Part shown: in pieces, positions 44,762-54,644 of the stretch
Position numbering within the stretch: position 1 is the stretch's first letter
Layout: every line of letters begins with the position of its first letter
From: Nilaparvata lugens
Taxonomy: Eukaryota; Arthropoda; Insecta; Hemiptera; Delphacidae
Assembly (NCBI RefSeq): GCF_014356525.2
Contig: NC_052505.1
Span: 3,269,890-3,333,889, forward strand
Direction of reading: 5' to 3'
DNA: 64,000 bases
Notes under the pieces: generated by a model
Told to the model about the DNA's origin: nothing
Databases searched by the model: none
What the model saw: only the letters and a program-made list of their open reading frames with translations
Position numbers and translations under genes: made by a program

Positions 44762-46405
44762 TCTGAGTAGATTTTTGCCCACACCTATCTCTATCAGAGT
44801 TCCCAGTGTCGCTCTGGGCCGGCTAAACTCAGTCGGCGACTGGGGAGGGCCGCGGCAGGGGACGGGAGTCTTGGTGGGACGTCCGTCAACCACCCTCGCT
44901 CGGGTTGGGGGTTGAAACAGGGTTTTGAGTGCTTTGGAGGAATGTTTCCCTCTTTTAGGAAAGAGGGGCCGTGCTTTCGCACTGCCAAACAGGGTTGGTC
45001 GCGGAAAGAAGGGAACAGGAACCTTGCAGTGTTAGTCGTGAGAAGGGCTTCGTGTCGGGACTAAGTCTTAGTCCTCGGGCACCGGGTGTCTTCCCGGGGT
45101 CCGGGTTGGTTGCGGAGCTCTGGTAAAGGCTTTCCCTGGCCTTCCCAGAGGTCCTCTTCCGGTTCCGCACTGGTTTAGTGCGCTGCGGCGGCCCGCGCTC
45201 TGGACTTTCCTAAGTCCGACTTGCCGGGCACCAGCTGTCCTCCTGGGGTCCGGATCGGCCGCGGAGTAGCGGGAAAGGCTTTTCCTGGCCTTCCCAGACG
45301 TCCTCTTGCGATCCCGCACTGGGCTAGTGCGCTGCGGCGGCCAGCACTCTGGACTTTCCTAAGTCCTACTGGCCGGGCACCAGCTGTCCTCCTGGGGTCC
45401 GGATCGGCCGCGGAGTTGCGGGAAAGGCTTTTCCTGGCCTTCCCAGACGTCCTCTTGCGATCCCGCACTGGACTAGTGCGCTGCGGCGGCCAGCACTCTG
45501 GACTTTCCTAAGTCCTACTGGCCGGGCACCAGCTGTCCTCCTGGGGTCCGGATCGGCCGCGGAGTTGCGGGAAAGGCTTTTCCTGGCCTTCCCAGACGTC
45601 CTCTTGCGATCCCGCACTGGACTAGTACGCTGCGGCGGCCAGCACTCTGGACTTTCCTAAGTCCTACTGGCCGGGCACCAGCTGTCCTCCTGGGGTCCGG
45701 ATCGGCTGCGGAGTTGCGGGAAAGGCTTTTCCTGGCCTTCCCAGACGTCCTCTTGCGATCCCGCACTGGACTAGTGCGCTGCGGCGGCCAGCACTCTGGA
45801 CTTTCCTAAGTCCTACTGCCGGGCACCAGCTGTCCTCCTGGGGTCCGGATCGGCCGCGGAGTTGCGGGAAAGGCTTTTCCACACCTTCCCAGATGTCCTT
45901 TCTCGCCTCGATGTCCCACTGGTGGCCTACCAATGGGGAGTCAGGTTTCGACCAAACCTGACGTGTTGTCGTTGGTCGAAACTGGCAACCCGTCGTCCAA
46001 ACAGGTTAAATGTCGTTCAACACTCGCCCAAACGAGTGTAGAGCAGTGGAGTTCACTGTGTGAGAGGCTAATCGAATTTAGCCTCGATACAACTCCCGGT
46101 CGCTGAAGAAATCGGAGTTCACTTAGTACTGGTGTACTGTGACGTTGCTAGCTGCTCGCTGCTTCCTTCTCACCTCTCTCGACCGCTCGACTTGGCTCTC
46201 CGAACTCGACTGCCTCCTGCTAGCCTTTCTCGAGCCTCCCTCAGTGACCGGGAGGGAGGGGAGAGAGGATGCGCAGCACCGCTGAGCGGTAGGCCAGTGG
46301 CTGGCTTGAACGTTGACCCCTCAGATTCTATGAAAGATAGCTGAGCGTCAAATAAACAAGCCCTAAATTCAATTCCTTTCTCTAGTTACGATATACATCG
46401 TGACA
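44762..46405 (-). repeat. LTR, 3' copy on the coding strand (1644 bp)
   Basis: Identical over long stretches to 51662-53451. It contains a 149-bp tandem repeat (units start at 45224, 45373, 45522, 45671 and 45819, after one divergent unit), and the motif CCGTGCTTTCGCACTGC once at 44969. Its outer end (TGTCACGATGTATATCGT) contains a small palindrome ACGATATACATCGT. Confidence 0.92.
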
Positions 46406-46600
46406 CACTGTTCCTACTAAGGGAAGGGGGGGAAAAGAGAGGGGGAGGAGAGGGGGGGGGTTGAGGATGGAAGGGGTAAACGGCAGACAGAATGTCCCAA
46501 ATGCCTGAGTACATTCTGCCGCCTCTCCGCCGGTCAACATAGACCGAACATAAACTGGGCGCCAGGTTGGTTCCTCGCCAACCGGTGGTGATGCGTCGGC
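46406..46600 (+). repeat. Purine-rich tract beside the LTR
   Basis: G/A-rich on + (GGGAAGGGGGGGAAAAGAGA and more) next to the LTR, hence pyrimidine-rich on the coding strand. A standard polypurine tract would be purine-rich on the coding strand, so this is not a normal one. Confidence 0.5.
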
Positions 46601-46669
46601 ACCATCCGAAGAAATGAGCAAGCTACCCGGCCAGATCCTAGGCCTAGCTTCAGGAAAGATCTTGAAGAC

Positions 46670-47548
46670 CTGCGCCGTGCTTTCGCACTGCGCTGAGACG
46701 CCGTGTTCGCACACTGCAAGAGACCGCCGTGCTTCCGCACTGCGATGGGGGACGCCGTGCTTTCGCACTGCAAGAAGCGCCGTGCTTTCGCACTGCAAAG
46801 GACCGCCGTGCTTCCGCACTGCAATGGGGGACGCCGTGTTTGCACACTGCAAGAGGCCGCCGTGCTTCCGCACTGCGATGGGGGACGCCGTGCTTTCGCA
46901 CTGCAAGAAGCGCCGTGCTTTCGCACTGGAAAGGACCGCCGTGCTTCCGCACTGGGATGGGGGACGCCGTGCTTTCGCACTGCAAGAAGCGCTGTGCTTT
47001 CGCACTGCAAAGGACCGCCGTGCTTCCGCACTGCAATGGGGGACGCCGTGTTTGCACACTGCAAGAGGCTGCCGTGCTTCCGCACTGCGATGGGGGACGC
47101 CGTGCTTTCGCACTGCAAGAAGCGCCGTGCTTTCGCACTGCAAAGGACCGCCGTGCTTCCGCACTGCAATGGGGGACGCCGTGTTTGCACACTGCAAGAG
47201 GCCGCCGTGCTTCCGCACTGCGTGTGCCGGGCTTTCGCCCTGCATGGCCGTGTTTCCACACTGCCTTGCTTCGCCGTGCTTGCGCACTCCATGTGCCGGG
47301 CTTTCGCCCTGCATGGCCGTGTTTTCACACTGCCTTGCTTCGCCGTGCTTGCGCACTGCATGTGCCGGGCTTTCGCCCTGCATGGCCGTGTTTTCACACT
47401 GCCTTGCTTCGCCGTGCTTGCGCACTGCATGTGCCGGGCTTTCGCCCTGCATGGCCGTGTTTTCACACTGCCTTGCTTCGCCGTGCTTGCGCACTGCATG
47501 TGCCGGGCTTTCGCCCTGCATGGCCGTGTTTTCACACTGCCTTGCTTC
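46670..47548. repeat. Compound minisatellite built on GCCGTGCTTTCGCACTGC
   Basis: Variants of an 18-25 bp unit (GCCGTGCTT(T/C)CGCACTGC plus short linkers) make higher-order blocks of about 133 bp (46742, 46875, 47088), then a 69-bp unit repeated five times (47225, 47294, 47363, 47432, 47501). The unit contains the hairpin GTGC-TTTC-GCAC. Long open frames in several reading frames on both strands arise because the units lack stop triplets; none is a credible protein. Confidence 0.93.
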
Positions 47549-47579
47549 CAGCGTCAGACAGCTGGGATGAATCTCTAAG

Positions 47580-49007
47580 ACGACCAGGAACTCGTCGTGG
47601 TCTCAGCAATAGTCAGCTGAGATACAGCTCCAATAATCCCAGGAGCTCGTCGAGGAAGTAGACTCAAGTTGCAGTCTCCATCCTCAAGAAGAAACGTGAT
47701 ACACAACAATGTAACACTTCACAGGAGGCAGAAGTTGATAGAGGTGAATTGGAGTCCAGGGAAATTACCAAGTGTCAGAGTGATGGATACTCTCAGTTAG
47801 TTCAGTGTATCAGCAGCTTATTGTTCACAATAAAATATGAGAGATGATAATATGATGAGGAATACTGAATTATATGATTGACATGAAGCCACTAGTTGTG
47901 ATGTTACACCACATATTTCGATTTTATATCACAATTAAATGTGGTCGAAATAATAATTAATTTTCGATCTGTTATGAGGATCTCAGCCTTCTCACTATAT
48001 CACAATAATAAAATCGAAAATATAAACTTCAACTCAATATTCCACTTCTCACTGTTCATTTCAATAACGAAATCAATCACATGATTTACTTATGCAAAGT
48101 AACCATCCATTGGATATAAATGACAGTGTGTTTATTATAACAGATAACGTCTGTTAATTAACTGCACCGTAACACTTTACACGGATTAAAGCAATTACCA
48201 CCAGCTTCATTAAATGATTTCAATTATTATAACCATTACCTCATGGTTAAAATATTATTCGGATCACACCGATCTATAATATCTTCTAATATTCTCTATC
48301 CACTCATTTCGCCATCATCTATTTATGGCAAGTAGAAAACAAGCTACTGCAAGTTTTGTTTGTTAACCTGTACCTGGTTACAACAATATCGGTAACGTAC
48401 CGATTAAGAAAATTTAGTCTAGTTGGAATCGATTTTAGCTGTTATTAACTTGTCATAGACTGTAGAAAATTTTCTTGATTACCCTTGCTTGGTCACATCA
48501 TAATATTGTAAATAAATTTCAATCTGAAATTATTGGGATTGCCTTCAGATCAAAAGAAACGTATTGATTTGTCAATAATAATTTTTTCCATTTAATTCAG
48601 CCATTGCTTTATGACTGATTATATTAATTAAACTGTAATGGTTGAGTTGCCATTTAGTTTAAGTAGAACTCTATTTCATAGGAAAAATTAAACGGAATAT
48701 GCTTTTTCCTTCTCTCTCTTTCAATATATTATTGACAAATTTCCTTCAACAACAATAAATTATGTCAGTCTTTTAATATTCTCATTATTTTCGGAATCGT
48801 GCTAATGCTATTAATTTTCAAAATTCGGCTAATAAATTCATGCTAATAATTCTGAATTAATTTTCTTCAATATCTATGCAATTTTGTCTTTGACAACAAA
48901 ATTTAATTTCCTCATTTTAAATGGGATAATTTATGAATCAGAAATAGCTCTACAGCTGTGGTTTGATTGAACTCTATGTTATTCACCCCTTCTTGCCTCT
49001 TACCTCC
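47580..49007 (-). other. Non-coding AT-rich interior of the LTR element
   Basis: No ORF or known domain. Its composition is close to that of the host introns and unlike the GC-rich LTR and gag. It may be captured DNA or decayed pol; no pol motif is visible. Confidence 0.55.
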
Positions 49008-50759
49008 TTATTGGCGGCGCGTGACACCTCTCTGGTATCCCATCCTCCGGATAGGCAGCGACCCTCTATAGACTCGCTCGGCCTCCTGCTGTCCATCCGC
49101 TCGAATTCCGTCCACCTTTTCCGCAACTGCTCCATCACCATCCTCTTCCTCATCCTCGGGCAGGTGTGGCTGGAGCTTGGTGCCCTTCTCGTGCACAGTA
49201 AACCTCTTACCGGCACTCAACATTTCCTCGACCTCATAGAGGCCAGAAAATTCCGGCGCTAACTTCGCGGCGAGCTGATTAGCACCCGAGGACAGGTGAC
49301 ACTCCTTCCTGTAGACTAGCTGTCCAGAGTTCACCTTCCTTGTCCTCCTTTTCCAATTATAATACCGGTTGGCATTATAATTCTTGTCTCCAACATCTGA
49401 AACTACTTTGAGTGTAGTTTCCAGCACTGGCAGTCTTCTAGACTGCACTGCTCGAAGATTATTTCCAGCTCCTTGCTGAAAATTATCCTCCTTCTTCCGC
49501 CTCCGGTACAGCTTTTCGGGACAGTTGAACCTCCAGTGCCCAGCTCGTTTACAGTGCCAGCAAATGAACTTTCCACGGGCTGGAGAAATTTTCTGAGAAA
49601 TAAATTCCTCTTTTCCAGCCTTCCACACAGCTCCTACGTGTTCCTGGACTTGAGGAAATTTCTTCTTCTCCTGCTTCTTCACAGGAATAATTCCAGGTGG
49701 CTTCCTTGGCCTCCCTATGGCAGGCTGGGTTTTAACAGTAGCCAGCCTCGAGTTGATAGCTCCTTTTCCCACTTTTGGAGTGGAAATATCGTCTCCAATG
49801 TGTGGTTTGACGAGATGAGGATCCCATTCCACTGACCGGGAATAGGGGTCTATTTTCACCCGGTGCTCACGAAGAAACTCCATACCGAGCAGAATATCTG
49901 GAGAAAGCCCATCCATTATTGTGAGTGTTGTTAATAGGGATATTCTGCCGATTTTCAGGTTGATTATAACACCACCTCGCAGACGTGCAGCCGCTCCATT
50001 AGCCATAGCAGCGCCGCGCTGCACAGGCTCTCGTTCCACTGCTTCCAAACTATGAAAAGCTTTAGAGCTAATATAGTTGGACTCTGCTCCGGTGTCGAGA
50101 AGAGCACTATACTGTCTGTCTCCTATTTCCACCGTAGTGAAGAGACGGCTGTCATCCTGGAGCTCCGGCTCTAGCTGGATTTGAAGTCTTGTTTTAACCA
50201 CAGCTGTTTTATCAGAAGTCTTCTTCTGCTCTCTCTCACAGGAACAATTCAGTCGTAGCTCCCCGCACTTTGAGCAGAGTGAAACCTCCGGACACTCTGA
50301 TCTCCAGTGTCCCACCTTCTTACACTGCCAACACAAGGGTCCTTCTGTAGGCTGTTCACTCCGGCGCTGTGTAGTAGTCGCCTCCTGTCGAGGCTTGGTC
50401 TGCTTCCTCACCTCCTCCTGCTTCACAGCTCGTTGTCTCTGTTGAGCACTCTTCTCCTCGAATTTAATTCGTTCATATTGCCTCGCTAAGTGTAGCAAGT
50501 CGTCGGTGGTGTACACTTCAGCCTCCCTGATGTAGAGCTTGTAGCGTGGTAAAAGATTTTTGTACAATCTCTGTACCTGGCTCCTCTCTGAAAAACCACC
50601 TCTTCTCCTCATCAGCGTTAGCAGCTCCTCAACATAGTCGTCTATGAGCTCGCCTTCTTTCTGCCGCCTGTCGAGAATTTCATTCTCAAGATCCTCCACG
50701 TAAGTAGGTGGATAGTAACGAGACCGAAAGTCTCTCAGGAATCGTCCCAGTGTCTCCAC
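49008..50759 (-). CDS. Gag C-terminal half, protease and integrase tail (583 codons)
   Basis: Residues 1-100 are the second half of a retrotransposon Gag domain (LRDFRSRYYP, EILDRRQKEGELIDDYVEEL). A zinc knuckle is at 143-156 (C-x2-C-x4-H-x4-C). Protease follows: LLDTGAESNYI at 220-230 and ILLGMEFL at 289-296. A second CCHC knuckle lies at 400-413, an odd place. Residues 477-526 (LVYRKECHLSSGANQLAAKL, APEFSGLYEVEEMLSAG) match the GPY/F-type C-terminal segment of gypsy integrases, which normally lies some 900 residues further on. So RT, RNase H and the integrase core have been deleted with the frame kept. The first methionine is inside Gag, so this frame is really the continuation of the frame starting at 51613. 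Confidence 0.85.
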   Translation of the reverse strand: METLGRFLRDFRSRYYPPTYVEDLENEILDRRQKEGELIDDYVEELLTLMRRRGGFSERSQVQRLYKNLLPRYKLYIREAEVYTTDDLLHLARQYERIKFEEKSAQQRQRAVKQEEVRKQTKPRQEATTTQRRSEQPTEGPLCWQCKKVGHWRSECPEVSLCSKCGELRLNCSCEREQKKTSDKTAVVKTRLQIQLEPELQDDSRLFTTVEIGDRQYSALLDTGAESNYISSKAFHSLEAVEREPVQRGAAMANGAAARLRGGVIINLKIGRISLLTTLTIMDGLSPDILLGMEFLREHRVKIDPYSRSVEWDPHLVKPHIGDDISTPKVGKGAINSRLATVKTQPAIGRPRKPPGIIPVKKQEKKKFPQVQEHVGAVWKAGKEEFISQKISPARGKFICWHCKRAGHWRFNCPEKLYRRRKKEDNFQQGAGNNLRAVQSRRLPVLETTLKVVSDVGDKNYNANRYYNWKRRTRKVNSGQLVYRKECHLSSGANQLAAKLAPEFSGLYEVEEMLSAGKRFTVHEKGTKLQPHLPEDEEEDGDGAVAEKVDGIRADGQQEAERVYRGSLPIRRMGYQRGVTRRQ

Positions 50760-51613
50760 TGTTCTCTCCTATTCCTCATCCATAAGGAACATTTCCCCGC
50801 TAACATTTCAGGTAGCGCTGGAAATAACTGTCTGCCAGACAAGCCATATGCTTGTTGCAGCTCCTCGAGCCGCTCCATAAAACTTGGAGCATCTCCACTC
50901 CCATCATATGAGAGCCGCCACCCTCGAACCTTGTCACACACGGCACCCGGGTCCATACAGGATGTAGCAGGCACCGCTGACCTGGTAGGTGACCTCAATA
51001 CATGCCTAGGCATGTTATTATGCCTCTCCGGCCTCACCGGCGCAGGCTCTGCCTCCTCGCTAACTGGTGTTGGCCTTCGCGCTCTTCGACGAAGCGCCTC
51101 CTCCCCATTATCCAGAATGGGGAGCATCGCAACAATCCGCTGTCGTTGCTCCAGTAGAGCCCTCCTCAGGCTCGTACTTGTGCTATCTGTCAGCACTGAG
51201 TCGAGTAGTAGATCAATCAAGCCTTGATCGTGCACTCTGTACACCCAGGAGTTGCTGGAGTCTCCATCAAACTCTGGAGACGTCTCCTTGGGTATTTCTT
51301 CCAGTCTGGAACATGCAGTGGCCTCCGCGACTGGTGGCCACAGAGCTGCAGCTCCTTCCTCTTCCTGACCTGTGCCAGCTCCGCCACCGATCCTGTTTAG
51401 ACCCGCGGCCTCCACCATTGTCCTCCGGTGGTTTTCGACAAGAGCTCTCCTGAGCTCTGCCATGGTACCTGTTGTAGGTAGCCCTGCTGATGCTGCTAGA
51501 TCCACTGCTTCATTCCGGTGGAGTTTGTAAATCCAGGACACTCCTGGATCGCTGCTATCCTCTCGCGCCTCCTGGTCTTCTCCGGCGCGATTACATTTCT
51601 CTTCTGCACTCAT
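50735..51613 (-). pseudogene. Gag N-terminal half, frameshifted
   Basis: It starts at ATG 51613, 48 bp inside the LTR, reading MSAEEKCNRAGEDQEAREDS. Two related segments (SWIYKLHRNEAVDLAASAGL and SWVYRVHDQGLIDLLLDSVL) look like an internal duplication. It ends WMRNRREQWRHWDDS then a stop at 50735-50737. The Gag motif continues in the frame of the next ORF (LRDFRSRYY), so one base has been lost near 50740-50750. Either a disabling mutation or a sequencing error. Confidence 0.8.
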
Positions 51614-51639
51614 TGCTGCTTTTCTTCTCCTGCCTTGGG

Positions 51640-51657
51640 CCCCACGTTCGTGTGCCA
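51640..51657 (-). promoter_or_regulatory. Candidate tRNA primer-binding site
   Basis: On - TGGCACACGAACGTGGGG begins four bases inside the LTR edge. TGG complements a tRNA CCA end, and the CGAACGTGGG wording is common in retroelement primer sites. The tRNA is not identified. Confidence 0.65.
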
Positions 51658-51661
51658 ATCT

Positions 51662-53451
51662 TCTGAGTAGATTTTTGCCCACACCTATCTCTATCAGAGT
51701 TCCCAGTGTCGCTCTGGGCCGGCTAAACTCAGTCGGCGACTGGGGAGGGCCGCGGCAGGGGACGGGAGTCTTGGTGGGACGTCCGTCAACCACCCTCGCT
51801 CGGGTTGGGGGTTGAAACAGGGTTTTGAGTGCTTTGGAGGAATGTTTCCCTCTTTTAGGAAAGAGGGGCCGTGCTTTCGCACTGCCAAACAGGGTTGGTC
51901 GCGGAAAGAAGGGAACAGGAACCTTGCAGTGTTAGTCGTGAGAAGGGCTTCGTGTCGGGACTAAGTCTTAGTCCTCGGGCACCGGGTGTCTTCCCGGGGT
52001 CCGGGTTGGTTGCGGAGCTCTGGTAAAGGCTTTCCCTGGCCTTCCCAGAGGTCCTCTTCCGGTTCCGCACTGGTTTAGTGCGCTGCGGCGGCCCGCGCTC
52101 TGGACTTTCCTAAGTCCGACTTGCCGGGCACCAGCTGTCCTCCTGGGGTCCGGATCGGCCGCGGAGTAGCGGGAAAGGCTTTTCCTGGCCTTCCCAGACG
52201 TCCTCTTGCGATCCCGCACTGGGCTAGTGCGCTGCGGCGGCCAGCACTCTGGACTTTCCTAAGTCCTACTGGCCGGCACCAGCTGTCCTCCTGGGGTCCG
52301 GATCGGCCGCGGAGTTGCGGGAAAGGCTTTTCCTGGCCTTCCCAGACGTCCTCTTGCGATCCCGCACTGGACTAGTGCGCTGCGGCGGCCAGCACTCTGG
52401 ACTTTCCTAAGTCCTACTGGCCGGGCACCAGCTGTCCTCCTGGGGTCCGGATCGGCCGCGGAGTTGCGGGAAAGGCTTTTCCTGGCCTTCCCAGACGTCC
52501 TCTTGCGATCCCGCACTGGACTAGTGCGCTGCGGCGGCCAGCACTCTGGACTTTCTAAGTCCTACTGGCCGGGCACCAGCTGTCCTCCTGGGGTCCGGAT
52601 CGGCCGCGGAGTTGCGGAAAGGCTTTTCCTGGCCTTCCCAGACGTCCTCTTGCGATCCCGCACTGGACTAGTGCGCTGCGGCGGCCAGCACTCTGGACTT
52701 TCCTAAGTCCTACTGGCCGGGCACCAGCTGTCCTCCTGGGGTCCGGATCGGCCGCGGAGTTGCGGAAAGGCTTTTCCTGGCCTTCCCAGACGTCCTCTTG
52801 CGATCCCGCACTGGACTAGTGCGCTGCGGCGGCCAGCACTCTGGACTTTCCTAAGTCCTACTGGCCGGGCACCAGCTGTCCTCCTGGGGTCCGGATCGGC
52901 CGCGGAGTTGCGGGAAAGGCTTTTCCACACCTTCCCAGATGTCCTTTCTCGCCTCGATGTCCCACTGGTGGCCTACCAATGGGGAGTCAGGTTTCGACCA
53001 AACCTGACGTGTTGTCGTTGGTCGAAACTGGCAACCCGTCGTCCAAACAGGTTAAATGTCGTTCAACACTCGCCCAAACGAGTGTAGAGCAGTGGAGTTC
53101 ACTGTGTGAGAGGCTAATCGAATTTAGCCTCGATACAACTCCCGGTCGCTGAAGAAATCGGAGTTCACTTAGTACTGGTGTACTGTGACGTTGCTAGCTG
53201 CTCGCTGCTTCCTTCTCACCTCTCTCGACCGCTCGACTTGGCTCTCCGAACTCGACTGCCTCCTGCTAGCCTTTCTCGAGCCTCCCTCAGTGACCGGGAG
53301 GGAGGGGAGAGAGGATGCGCAGCACCGCTGAGCGGTAGGCCAGTGGCTGGCTTGAACGTTGACCCCTCAGATTCTATGAAAGATAGCTGAGCGTCAAATA
53401 AACAAGCCCTAAATTCAATTCCTTTCTCTAGTTACGATATACATCGTGACA
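51662..53451 (-). repeat. LTR, 5' copy on the coding strand (1790 bp)
   Basis: As the other LTR but with one more 149-bp unit (units from 52124 to about 52925) and a few one-base gaps. It carries the promoter for the element by position; I cannot point to a TATA box with confidence. Confidence 0.92.
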
Positions 53452-53455
53452 CCAA

Positions 53456-54317
53456 GTTAACAGAATTCTTAATAAGAACCACCTGAAAATGATGTATCAT
53501 GCTCTAGTCAAGTCAATTCTGCAGTATGGCATAGTTGTTTGGGGAGGCTGTTTCAACTGTCATATTGCTGAATTATTTGTAGCACAAAAACTGATAATTA
53601 AAACTATATTAAGCAAACCCAGACTCTATCCAACGGATATGGTTTTTAGTGATTTTGAGGTCATGACTATACGTCAATTATAAATAAAAACCGTAATTGA
53701 GTATTTAATAAAATATAGATCCGATTCTCCTCTCACAATAAACTCTACTCTTAATTATTATAATCTAAGGGCCACTGCTAACAAATATGTAACCTATAAC
53801 ACTAATATTGAATGTATAAGGAGGCAATTAATTTACATCGGTACTAAAATAATAAACCTCATTCCAAATCACTTTCTCATGGACAATAAGATCAGCGGAA
53901 AAATTAAACTAGATATAAAAAACTGGACATACAGTAATTTCTTCTTCCATTTAGATATATGACTTGAGATTTCTGCTCCAGCATTTTTTTTTTTTCATTA
54001 GTTTTTTCATTTTTCAGTGGACTCGCTTACCTTTATTTTGAGTACCTATTCCTCTGTTTTCTTCCTTCCCCCCATTACTCCCTTCCTTTTTTCCTCATTA
54101 CTTCTCTTCTCTTCTTTGCCTGCCTATTACATGGGAAACCATAGTTGGCTAGGTATCTTCCTCTTTTTTTTTCTCTCTTCTCCAACATACCAAAACACTA
54201 AGCCCATGGTTTTTTTATATTTGTAACATTTTATTGTGTTTTATTTGTTTCGTAAATCTTTGTAATTTTGTTTTGTCTTGTTTTGTGTGTTTTTAATAAA
54301 TTGAAAAATTGAATTTC
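53456..54317 (+). pseudogene. LINE RT fragment, right part with 3' UTR
   Basis: Continues from 44761: VNRILNKNHLKMMYHALVKS, ILQYGIVVWGGCFNC, LSKPRLYPTDMVFSDFEVMT, then a premature stop at 53681 and a further decayed tail (...LIPNHFLMDNKISGKIKLDI) to about 53962. A T-rich 3' UTR ends with AATAAATTGAAAAATTGAAT near 54317. It is a dead copy. Confidence 0.85.
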
Positions 54318-54329
54318 AAGTGGTAGTGC

Positions 54330-54640
54330 TTCAGGTTATCAGTTGCATGCCTTACTGCATGCAATTAATAGTCCACACAACAACTGTGTTTTCAATAAGT
54401 TACATTGAGATATTGAATTACATGCGTCATTGCATGCAATTTATAATCCACTCGACAGCTCATTTATGATGAATAATTCCATAGTCTAATTTTTACTCCA
54501 ATATTGGGGTATGAAGTTAATTTCCTTTCCCTTATCCTTGAAATGCAAAATTTCCAAAAACCTTGTATTGTATATACGTCGTAGGAACATACCTGTCAAA
54601 TTTCATGACAATCTATTACCGCGTTTCGCCTTAATTACGA
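54330..54640 (+). repeat. ACTAGTAGTTC-family fragment, cut by the next LINE
   Basis: Shared words GCATGCAATTAATAGTCCAC, CTCGACAGCTCATTTATGAT and CTATTACCGCGTTTCGCC. The family sequence stops at 54635, where the LINE coding region begins. Confidence 0.7.
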
Positions 54641-54644
54641 AACT

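Larger units (their letters stand above)
44762..53451 (-). mobile_element. Ty3/gypsy-like LTR retrotransposon, non-autonomous
   Basis: An 8.69-kb element with two direct LTRs (44762-46405, 51662-53451) and the target duplication CCAA (44758-44761, 53452-53455). On the coding (-) strand the LTR starts TGTCACGATG, followed (after the 51662 end) by a primer-binding site, gag, protease and an integrase tail, then about 2.6 kb non-coding with a minisatellite. RT, RNase H and integrase core are absent. The Ty3/gypsy placement comes from the gag type, the 4-bp duplication and the GPY/F-like tail. It sits in rin intron 4 in antisense orientation. Confidence 0.9.

Noticed and set aside
45068..45933. 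Series of 83-97 codon frames, also at 51968-52930
   Set aside because: Each is the same 149-bp LTR unit read again; no homology to a protein.
46382..47661. Long open frames (up to 379 codons) in several reading frames on both strands
   Set aside because: They lie over the minisatellite; the units contain no stop triplets and the products are simple repeats with no domain.
47580..49007. Hidden RT/RNase H in the LTR element
   Set aside because: Neither strand shows RT, RNase H or integrase core motifs, and stops are dense in all frames.
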